Shown one piece after another: positions 55,292-64,000 of a stretch of DNA of 64,000 nucleotides; the first letter of the stretch is position 1; every line of letters begins with the position of its first letter. The position numbers and the translations under genes were made by a program. This stretch comes from Ilyonectria destructans (Eukaryota; Ascomycota; Sordariomycetes; Hypocreales; Nectriaceae): the NCBI GenBank assembly GCA_020740775.1, contig JAHEWK010000001.1:2914001-2978000 (forward strand), read 5' to 3'. The notes beneath the pieces are model-generated. The model was not told the DNA's origin. It saw only the letters and a program-made list of their open reading frames with translations, and did no database searches.

Positions 55292-56297
55292 GGACGATTG
55301 GGGGGTTTTTGGTATGACAAGGGCGACTGGCTGGAAAGACGGCGAAACGCTGCAGGCGATTACATGAGGCAAAAACGAAAGGCGAAAGGGAACAAAAGGA
55401 TGTGAGGAGGAGAGAGACTATGAGGCTGAGGGCGCGTGAGCGGCGCTGGAGGGCAAGAGGGCGAGAGGGCGAGCGGACGAAAACGAGGCCCTGTTTGATT
55501 GATTGGGCTTGAGCGTTTGCGCGTCTCACTCACAGCACAGCGACGGGTGATGGCCACTGACGCTTGCTTGTCATGCGCTGGCTGGCCTTCCGCATGGCCC
55601 CCAAACCTACATGTGTGATGAGTGCGGTGGTGGCCAAATGCGACCTACCTTACCTACCCTAGAGCCACGATGACCTACCCTAGAGCTTTGGTGTAAGGCT
55701 CTGGTGACCCGACTTATGTAATCCGCTGCCCCTCCCTGCGTCCCGCACTCAGCCAAACATCGCGCATCGAGCCATTGTCGGCATTAACACTCACCACGCT
55801 TCCCCGTTGCTCTGCCCGTTCTCCCTCAACAAGACGACCCGGGCTGCTCTCTGCACTTGGCCCCGTTTCCCGCTGCTGCTCCCGGCGCGTGTGCGTGTCC
55901 CTTTTTTGTCCAAATTTTTAATTATTTTCCCACTGTGGACACGTTTAGTTGCCGAGGACACTTCTCCAAAGTCCCCCTCCGCCCCCCACTGACGTTCGAT
56001 GACATATTACACAAGCTAAACAAAACGCGGGTACCTCCAAAACGACCGCCGCCCTTCCCTGAAGCCATAACAAGCGCGGCCAGGCAGCGACCTCGCGACC
56101 TGTTCATCAGGACAACATATACAAAAACCAACCTTGAACATCGGCCACGCCTATAAATTCCTTGCGACCAAATCCCTCTCGACTTGCGACACTCCGCAGG
56201 CATCCTCACGTACCTAATTCGACCCAACCCAACTCGACCCAACTCAACCCAAGCGAACCGAAGACCCCGAAGCCAAATCGCCGTCGCAATCGCAATC
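55292..56297. promoter_or_regulatory. Divergent promoter region, F-box gene / Pkr1 gene
   Basis: About 1 kb shared upstream region of two divergent genes. A TATAAA occurs at about 56153-56158, near 145 bp before the Pkr1 start. The Pkr1 leader has a C/A-rich repeat (CGACCCAACTC-type units, about 56220-56260). A GACCTACCCTAGAGC unit appears twice at about 55670-55688, with related TACCTACC units just before it. The motifs are seen in the sequence; promoter function is inferred from position. Confidence 0.55.
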
Positions 56298-56804
56298 ATG
56301 GCCTCCTTCATGGTCGACCTCTGGGAGGGCATCTTCACCCCCGGCCCCACGCCCACGCTCCTCAAGGCCACCAACGCCTCCTTCGCCGCCCTCCAGCTCG
56401 TCCTTTTCCTCCTCCTGCTCGCCACCTACAGCGTCCACTTCGTCGTCCTGACCATCCTCTGCGCCGGCCTGTGGTGGAGCGTCAACTGGTTCGCCACCGA
56501 GCTGTACGCCGTCCAGGCCCGCGAGCGCGAGGAGGAGGCCAAGCGCAAGGAGAAGGAGGGAGAGAAGCAACGGCAGTCGGACGCCGATGATGATACCGAG
56601 ACCGAGGTCGAGTCCGCCGACCCGGCCAAGAAGCCCGTTTCTGGTCCGGTCCCCGTCCCGGCTGCCCCGGTTGATGCGGGTCTGGAACCGATCGATCCCC
56701 GCGGTGAGGTGACGCACCGTCCCGGACCGGGGACCCAGTCGAGCGCCAGCACCGAGGACGAGTGGGAGAAAGTTTCGGAGAATGAGAATGATAAGGACAA
56801 ATAG
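56298..56804 (+). CDS. pkr1: V-ATPase assembly factor Pkr1 (ER membrane)
   Basis: An intronless frame of 168 residues. Residues 1-20 match the Pkr1 family amino end in style: M-A-S-F-M-V-D-L-W-E-G-I-F, then T-P-G-P-T-P-T-L. Two close transmembrane segments follow (about 27-46 and 48-66), with W-W-S-V-N-W-F near the second end and E-L just after. Past residue 70 the protein is a charged, Lys/Glu-rich cytosolic tail with acidic D-D-D-T-E-T-E. In yeast Pkr1 acts in the ER with other factors to assemble the V0 sector of the vacuolar proton pump; the same role is inferred here. The tail is longer than in yeast (122 residues in total there), as is usual in filamentous fungi. An earlier in-frame ATG at 56184 would add leader-like residues. 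Confidence 0.88.
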   Translation: MASFMVDLWEGIFTPGPTPTLLKATNASFAALQLVLFLLLLATYSVHFVVLTILCAGLWWSVNWFATELYAVQAREREEEAKRKEKEGEKQRQSDADDDTETEVESADPAKKPVSGPVPVPAAPVDAGLEPIDPRGEVTHRPGPGTQSSASTEDEWEKVSENENDKDK

Positions 56805-57221
56805 AGAACAGATCTATGGAGCCACCACTGCCACTGCCACTGCCATGGCCATACGATGATAGTGGACGAACTGCGACGAGGAGGATGTTGAGGATACCCC
56901 CTAGCGACACATTTTTTTTTTAGTTCTTGTACATGAGACAGCGTGAACATATTTTTATTCCCCCAAGATTCGAGGTGATGATTTTTGACGGTCACTTTGT
57001 TGTCATGACGTGTCTTCCTCTATGAGTCCGTCTCATGAAGCAGGCGAGATCAGTTCCCGTCCCGCGGGTCTCTCTTTGACGTTTGTCCGGCTTGTACGAC
57101 CCATCTCTACCATTTGAATGCGCGGATATATACCAGCGCCCCGTTTAACCCAATAAACCCAAACCCGTAACCTCCATATCCCCTCCCATTTCTTATCATA
57201 CATGGCCATACATACCGTATC
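56805..57221. other. Convergent 3' region, Pkr1 gene / transporter
   Basis: About 420 bp between the Pkr1 stop and the transporter stop. It has a T run near 56912, a small GC-rich part, and AT-rich ends consistent with two 3' untranslated regions. No gene is seen. Confidence 0.55.
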
Positions 57222-59671
57222 TTACAAAACTCTCAGTTTGCGCGTCATGTACGCCGCAACAAGTGTGCTCATAGCTCCGATGAACAAGCACACCGAGATG
57301 GCGTTTGGTCCCTCAGAGCCAGGCTGCTTCCCATCTCCTACCAGCTCAGAGTTCTTGTCGGGCTCCAGGATAGCGAAGACAATGCTAGCGATAAAAGTGC
57401 CGATAAACTGCGGCAACGTGGTATAGATATTGAGGATACCAAAGTAGATGCCAGACAGCTCCCCGGTGGATGCTGTGGCTGACAAGTTATTATCCGTCCC
57501 ATGCTCCAGACGTAAAGGGGCGTCGTCAGACTCGAGCTCCGGCAACTCGACATCTTCATCATGGGATATGCGACGGTAGGTAGCGCCATCCGCACTGCCA
57601 CTGAGCTTATTGACTTCAACACCAAGAAAAGCGACAGGGGCCCACATGGCGAGCGTCCAGGGACTGGGATATTGATTAGTGTACGTAGCGAGCAACGAGA
57701 TGATCACGAGTCTTACATTCCACAAAGGCACACCAGCACAGTCGCAAAACGGAAACTGGTCGCAAAGGGTGCAAGCGCCATGGCACCAGAAAACATTAAA
57801 TGACCCAACATCCAAGCTGTCAGCAGGTCTGGTTTGACCTTGCTGAAGCGCTCTAGGAATCTGGCAATGGCTTGTGGGGGCCGTTGAGTGAAGTGTTTGT
57901 CTTCAGGCGACTTAACCAGGAACGGCAAGATCCAAGCACCGCCGAAGGTAATCATGGAGTAGATGACGAGAGAAGTGCTGCCGATGCGACCGATGTCGCC
58001 AAGCGTGTCCTTGGACTGCTTCGCATCGGCGGGGACGTCGTAGCGAAAGTAGGTCTCACCAATCCAGGTGGTACTGTAGAAGAGGAAGGGGAACCAGCCG
58101 ATCCAAGCCCAGAATTGAGCCCAGCAGATGGCCTGGATGCGAGGCGGGAGGTGCAAAAGGGTCGAATATATCTGACGGAAAACCGTGAAGCGGCCCTGGT
58201 GTTGGTTGGGCTTGGACGATACAAGCACTCGTTCCGTAACGGCCGAGCAGGTGACAGCTGTCGAGGCGAGGATAGTGATACTCGCGATGATGCTGAGCTG
58301 CTTGAACTGGGTGTCACCAAGCGTCGTGCCGAACATCTGAACCAGGTCAAGAGCACCGGCGCCGTAACCGATCACATGGCCCACAGCGGACATCCGACTT
58401 GCTGGATACCATAAGTTAGCCGATGGTCGATCTTGGATCGAGCCAGTTCACCTACCCCATGCTGCACCTGATTGTTGCTTCTCGATGGGCAGTGTATCGA
58501 CTATCAGACTCCTGGAACATGAAGTGACTAGGCTTCTATTAACACGGCGCTGGTCAAACCGTAGGAGCTGGTCCCTCCATTGTGTACATACCCGCATTGA
58601 TGGCAAAGTCTACGATGTAGATGGCTATCACGGCCAGAACAATGGTTGGCATCCTGGCCGCCTTGTCATCGTGGATGAACCACCCAACAATCTCGCGTGT
58701 GAAGCCCAGTATCAGAAGGCTGGCAGCTACAACGACGGCGCCGATAACCATGAGGGGCCGTCGACGACCCCATTTCGACTTGCTCTCGTCGGCAATGACA
58801 CCTACAATGGGCTGGACGATCAGGCCTGACAAGGGGCCAGCAATCCAGACGAGGGAGGTGTTGCTCTTGGTGAGCCCGAGGTTGAGCAGGTATGGAGTGC
58901 AGTCTGACGTAGACTCAGCTTAGCAAGTGCGCTCGAGGGGACGAGGGGATGGGAGTGAGCAAGCACGAACAAGTCATTTCTATGCCCCATGTGAAGCTAT
59001 AAGTGAGGCGGTTAGCTGGACAGCTCCTATGGACACGGATGGATGTGGAATGAGAATGAGACTCGAGGGCGCTTGACATGACATGACAGGGCCGACGAGC
59101 TGGAGTAGTTCACAACGTACGTGATGCCAATGGTGACAAATGTCAAGAGCACCATGCGCACCCCCTCGGAGCTGCCCTTGATGGCGGGTTGTCCCGCCCA
59201 GCTGGCCATGTTGGCCGGGTTGTAGTGGTCGTAGCCGAAGGCGTCGCTGTCGTCGTGGTCGCGTCTGTCGCGGGGCGTCTCGAAGTCTTGATCAGTCGGG
59301 GAATGAAGACCATTCGCGTCGGCGCTGGAGGACGACGGGGTTCGCAGCGCCGGGGAGGATCCGCGAGACGAGGCTGGCGCGTCAATGGAGAGGGAGTGCG
59401 ACAAGGCAGCGGACAAGGGCGACGGCGACGGCGACGGCAAGGCGGAGGGCGGGAGGGCGGCGGAGACGGAGACGAAGGACGAGGAGGCCGACGACCCCGA
59501 GACGGGAGTTGGGCGGCCGGAGGAGACGGACACCGAGACGGCGTCGGGGGCGAGGAAGCGCGAGCTCTGGCCGTTTCGCTGATGATGATGTTGGCGAGCG
59601 GTGGTGGTCTCGGACAGCGCTGCGGTGCTATGACGACGATGCTGTGGGAGCGACGAGCTTGTCGCAGCCAT
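57222..59671 (-). CDS. Sucrose/disaccharide proton symporter (SUT/SLC45-type, 6 exons, 695 aa)
   Basis: Exons are 59671-59121, 58996-58971, 58903-58592, 58527-58456, 58401-57717 and 57663-57222; all phases agree and total 2,088 nt. The first 160 residues or so are Ser/Pro/Ala-rich and presumably cytosolic. The membrane domain then starts V-R-M-V-L-L-T-F. The loop K-W-G-R-R-R-P (about residue 238) and C-G-I-P-W-T after exon 5 are hallmarks of the GPH/SUT/SLC45 branch. The joined R-S-L-I-V-D-T-L-P segment supports the exon 3-4 border, where the acceptor is CCTAG at 58528. About twelve transmembrane helices are expected, with a long hydrophilic loop near 57480-57590. Members, such as S. pombe Sut1, import sucrose or maltose with protons at the plasma membrane; the substrate here is not proven. 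Introns of 53-124 nt have GTACGT, GTTCGT, GTATGT, GTAGGT and GTAAGA donors. Confidence 0.88.
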
Positions 59672-61111
59672 GTCGGGTTGGGTGGGTCATGGAATTGTGC
59701 TATGTACGCGAATGGGTCGGTAATTTGGATTTCGTCGGATGCATAGGAAATGCTTTGTTAGCTGAAGCTGCTTTCGCTTGTGGTGGAGAGGAGTTGACTA
59801 GGAAGGGAGTCGACTAGGGAGGGAGTCGACTGGGGGAGGGATGCACGAAACACACGTACCTTCCCTCGCCAATACGAGTCGGATGATGACAGCAACCTAA
59901 CACGACTCATTCGTCCGTTTCTGGTTTGGTGGGGGCACGTTTTACTGCCACATTGCTTGTGCTCACAGATCCGGGGTTGTGAACGAGCTAGTAGGCTAGT
60001 ACTACGGCTTCTGTATAATAGTCCGAATATAAGGCCATGGAATTTATCCACTTCTTGCCGATCCCTACAGTAGACTAATCGAACTGCCTTCTTTCACTGT
60101 TCACTATTGTTTTACACTTATATTCTTCCAGATTGATCCTATAGCATGACAAACGCGAGGCGGGTGCGCGGAAGATTCGTAAGCATAGGCCCGAGGGGTT
60201 CTAAGTTGCTGCGGCTCGACACCTTAATATGATAATAATACGTACGTATTGCCAAGAGCCAAGAGTTAATTACGGACCACTTCTCGTCGAGCTTTCTAAA
60301 GATGGATACTTTTCAGTGGAGAACGCCATGTTGAAGATGGAGATAGTCCCACATTGCCACGAATTAGCTTCATACATGGCTCGTCGTTGACTTCTCAGCC
60401 CCCCGCTTTACATCACTCGCGATAGATCCACATCATCATAGGCACATCATCATAGGTATGATCAAATCATTTTGGTCTGGTATCTTCGTCTTTCACCCCG
60501 ATTCCATTTCCTCCTACTGTACTTTGGCTAGGTCCTGATGCTAGCCCTGCCCGCTGCTTTTCTTTGCTCGTTTGGCCGCAACATCCGAAATCTTACATAC
60601 GTGCATGGTATTTTGTTCTGAACGCCGAGCACCCTCCTTCATCTCCCCATCTCTCAAATCCCCAGGGGCTTTCCATCCCTTCTTTCCTCTCCAGATAGCC
60701 CCTGATTGCACCCTCACCCTCCGAGGAGATAGGAAAAAAGTGTCAAACAAATGAAAAGCCTAATTAAGCAAGAGAAATGAAGGAAGAGCACAAAAACCGA
60801 GCAAGTCAAAATGTGATAAAAAGGCAAGGTGAAGAGAAAAGGAAGAAGAAGAAGAAGAAGAAGAAAGAGAAGAAAAGGAAGAAAAAGAAGAAAAAGAAGA
60901 AGTGATGAAGGGAAGAAAGAAGTCTGGAAAATTCATTGCTGAAACCTCATTTCCCTTGCATCTTGAATCGCAAGTCCGTGGAAAAACGCCTCCCCCTTCT
61001 TGAGCCCTGGTACATATCCTCTTTGATGCATTATAAAGTGTCATCGGGTAATTAATCCATTCCCTGGTTTGCTCCTTGCGCGCCAACGCCCTTGCCCAGG
61101 TCTTATTGCTT
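59672..61111. other. Spacer upstream of the transporter
   Basis: About 1.4 kb holding the transporter promoter and the 3' region of the GEF gene. It includes a GAA-rich polypurine tract. A duplicated AGGGAGTCGACTAGGGAGGGAGTCGACTGG lies near 59801-59832. No frame in it has a domain. No RNA gene was recognised. Confidence 0.5.
60839..60903. repeat. (GAA)n-rich polypurine tract
   Basis: About 65 bp of GAA and GAAA units on the plus strand, immediately 3' of the GEF gene. It would be a pyrimidine tract in that gene's 3' flank. It is simple sequence. Confidence 0.9.
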
Positions 61112-64000
61112 TTATGCATCTGCTAGCTTTGCAAAGTGTTTCGACCAGATCCACCCTACTTGGTCAGCTGGGTCATCCTGGTTCTTTGCCAGCCATAGCT
61201 CGCCTTTCTCGGCGATGACATCAAATATCTGCACCCCGCTAGTTAGTAAATTATAACATATTGGGCGCCTTTGAATCATGTCCACTCACCTCGCCAGCCT
61301 GATAAATCAGGTAAGGGTAGCCGGCCTCATGCTTGGTGGCAACAATGTTGAACTCGAAGAGTGAGGCGGCCAGCCAGAGCACATTGTATCCATCCGCTGC
61401 TGGCGCACGCTCTCGAGACGATGCCCGAGATGACCGTTGACTCTCCTCCGGACCATCTGGCAATGGTAGCGCGGAGTGGAAGATGCCCGAAAATCTGCGG
61501 TTGCTCTCATGGGCTGGAGTGTTGGAACTGTACGTCGTGCTTGAATCCCGGATGTGCGGTTGGGGCGCCGACTCCGTGCTTTGTCTTGGAATGCCGCCAG
61601 AATCGAAGCTTCGCCCTGTGCTGGGCCTTGTCGAGGCAGCCATTGACCGGGTGCTTCCTGGAACATCTGGTGACAATGGTGAAACTGCACCCGGCTGTTG
61701 ACCGCCAATGCCCGAGTAGAAGTCACGAGAATAGTAGTGATGTGGACTGGGAATCGTTCCTGCGCCGGCGCTGGCTGGGGACATCGCAAACGAGCCGCTA
61801 TGACGCTTAAAATCGGGAGCTGGGAGGCTGGGTGCCTGATCGCCATTGATTGAGAGCCCCCTGCCCCGTGAATCGCTTTCTGACGGACGTGATCGAACCT
61901 TGAGCGAGGATGCTTCGTCCATGCTGCGCGTCGTCGACTGCGACATTCTGCCCCTGTACGCCGGGTTCAAGATACCAATGTTGGCGATTTGCTCCTGCGC
62001 GTAAGGATGGTCCCGTTGGAAGGTGGTCACGATCTCCTTGAGGTCGGGAATATCGGGGCAGTCGTTGAGAACTGCCTTCATCTTCTCTTTCCAGATGCTA
62101 TACCAGTTGACCTGGATGTTTACAAAGTTTCCCAGACAGATATTGCCGATCTTCTCTGTTAGGGCGGACAGCTTTGGAAGTTCCTTCTTGAGAGTGTCGT
62201 TAAGGGCGTCGTACTGCTCGACCAGCTCATTGAGCTTGGCGTCAGGAGTCTTGCCCCCACGCTTTAGCTGTTCACATCGCTCGTAGTCCAAACGGCGCTT
62301 TTGCCGCTTCTTCATGGCCAGAGATGGGTTGCCGTATGCCTTGATTACCAGTTCGAATGGCTCGATGACGTGTTTTCGGACTTGTGATAACTGTGGGAAT
62401 TAGCTAGGGTTCACTTCAACCTTCGAAAATGCTCAACTTACGTGATCCTCAAGGGCGACCTTCTCCAGATCCCGAATCGAGATGTTGAATTGGACCCACT
62501 TGGACTCAAGTTCGGGGTAGCTTCCGGGTTGAAATCTCATGACCAATTCGATCGACGATTGATATTGAAGGAATTCGTGGACGTAGGCAGACACCTGTCT
62601 TGTGTAGAACTCGACGTCTCGGAGAACGACTTGTAACCGCAGATAGTCATCTCCAAACTTCTCGTTTAGCTTTGCATATTCTGCGTCCTCGGCTGGTCGG
62701 TTACCCGAAGCTTGAAGCTTGTCGACTCGCTTTCCGAAAGCGCGGGCGAAGCCAGCCTTGACATCGGACTCCTTTCGCTTCCTACCAACAATCTGACCAA
62801 CGAGTTCAAAGTTCTTCTTGGTTTTGTTGATCTCGATGATTGCCGTCTCGAGGATGTCCTTGGCTTCAAGCAGAGCCTGTCGGTCAGGATGATCATTCGG
62901 CGTGTGCTGTAGTAGAGTGATGATGAGGTTTGGGTACTTCGTGATGCGCTGCATCGGCTTGATTAGCAGTGAATCCAAATCCCAGGCAGCTGTCAGGTCC
63001 TTTGCAACCTCGTTGCACTCGTTGAGCCACACTTGGACCGTGGGGTCTTGCTGAATTTGGATGAGGCTTTTGGCCGCGTGGTCGCTGTTCCTCAGGAACC
63101 CTTCGTGCGCCAGCTTCATCTTCTCCATGTTCTTCTGGAAAACGGGCCCAATCGAGGTGCACCGGTCCTTGCCATCATCGATATCAGACCCATTGACCTG
63201 ACCTGGCTCGGACATGAACGAGCCCTCCCTTGACAGAGCCGAACGTCGACCTTGCGGTGCATAAACGCTGGAAACAGCTTCCTTGATCTGTGACAAGAAG
63301 TAGGTGTGGAATTCGATAATCTCGTCGGTATTTCGGAAAATGAGCTTGACCGTCTTGTCGTCCAACTTGGGGCAAGCCTCCGCCGTCCCTTTGTAGATTT
63401 CCTCGACAATATTCATGTCCCTCACAAACACCGCCTCAGTGTCGACAAGTTCCTTGATGACGTTGCGGCGCTGCATCAGACGGTGTCGCTCCTTTCCAGT
63501 AGGTCCATTTCTGGCCTGGGCATCCAACTTCGGATCACTCTCTGTAGCTGCGGTGCTGGCGAAAAATTGGTCCTGTGTCGCCAGGGAAGCGGTCTCCATG
63601 GACTGGGGGGTTGACATCATTTGCATGTAATCTTCGGAGCCGCGCTCGGAGCCAATGAATGTGCTTCCATTCTGTGATTGTTCATAAAACACGCCCGATG
63701 TTCGTTGCGAGTTGCACGCGGAACCAGAAACGGGAGTGGGAACCGGCGGTGGTTCGTGATTCGGTGACGGGACTTGGGAGGAGGAGAAGCTTTTGCTTGC
63801 TCTTTGAGAAAGGTAGGGGATAGAAAACCCAGACCCAGTGTCAAGCTCGGGTAATTGATGACCCAGATACGATGATCGAGTCGACTCTACCGATGGACGA
63901 GGGTCGAACTGGCTGGGGGGGTATGCCTCCTGGACTCGAGAAGCTGGTCGGCTTTGGCTGTGAATCGACCTGGTCTCGAAAATGGTTACATGGCCGTGGG
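61112..64000 (-). CDS. DH-BAR-SH3 Rho-family GEF (5' end beyond right edge)
   Basis: Exons in the window are >64000-62442, 62390-61290 and 61228-61112, giving 924 residues. The frame stays open to the right edge, so the true start lies outside; the apparent start at 63692 is a GTG inside the gene. The first 100 residues or so are Ser/Pro-rich. A Dbl-homology domain spans about 63495-62810, with the helix motif L-I-K-P-M-Q-R-I-T-K-Y-P. A BAR-type helical domain follows (about 62790-61940), including N-I-Q-V-N-W-Y. Then comes a disordered Ser-rich linker and a C-terminal SH3 (about 61390-61115; A-S-L-F-E-F, then G-E-L-W-L-A, then W-I-W). Proteins of this make-up (Tuba, S. pombe Gef1 for DH-BAR) activate Cdc42-type GTPases at curved or septal membranes. 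The last intron (61 nt) splits the SH3 domain. Confidence 0.87.

Noticed and set aside
63690..63692. Apparent start of the GEF gene
   Set aside because: The codon is GTG and the frame stays open and protein-like to the right edge, so the true start lies outside the window.
1..64000. CRISPR arrays, transposon ends or rRNA
   Set aside because: No regularly spaced repeat-spacer pattern, terminal inverted repeats with transposase, or rRNA core sequence was seen.

Overview
This window reads as nuclear DNA of a filamentous ascomycete (Pezizomycotina, most likely a Sordariomycete such as Hypocreales). The support is short introns of about 50-150 nt with GTAAGT/GTATGT-type donors and CTAAC/CTGAC branch sites, large single-copy genes with long gene-free spacers, and the gene families present. 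The genus cannot be fixed from the sequence. Nearly all genes lie on the minus strand; the exceptions are an unrecognised helical protein (1455-3635) and the Pkr1-like gene (56298-56804).

Left part (1-27 kb). A minus-strand first exon touches the left edge. Next comes a plus-strand 726-codon gene of unknown function. After it is the dominant object of the window: a 22.3-kb open reading frame (4258-26562, minus) encoding a giant protein of about 7,400 residues. Its layout is a basic/Ser-rich amino-terminal region, a very long acidic Pro/Glu/Val repeat region punctuated by about 22 poly-lysine blocks, then a coiled coil and a globular C-terminus. This is the architecture of the fungal 'involucrin repeat' giant proteins and of Leashin (Lah), the tether that holds Woronin bodies at the septal pore or cell cortex. 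The identification rests on architecture and recalled family features, not on an alignment.

Middle (27-46 kb). In order there are a microsomal cytochrome P450 (two exons), a four-exon RING-finger E3 ligase candidate, the cullin-like APC/C subunit Apc2, and a four-exon putative C2H2 zinc-finger transcription factor. Spacers of 4.4 and 4.8 kb without credible genes flank Apc2, and 6.6 kb without credible genes lies upstream of the zinc-finger gene. They hold G-rich or C-rich minisatellites, including a hexamer array with G-quadruplex potential.

Right part (52-64 kb). This holds an F-box protein, the ER-membrane V-ATPase assembly factor Pkr1, a six-exon sucrose-type (SLC45/SUT/GPH-like) transporter, and a DH-BAR-SH3 Rho-family GEF that is cut by the right edge. 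The genes do not form a metabolic cluster; they look like ordinary housekeeping and cell-organisation loci. Two themes recur: ubiquitin-system components (RING, Apc2, F-box) and hyphal or septal cell architecture (Leashin-like giant, DH-BAR GEF). Several introns appear to be multiples of three without stops, so splicing or retention would both keep the frame. Exon borders were worked out by eye from splice signals and frame continuity.
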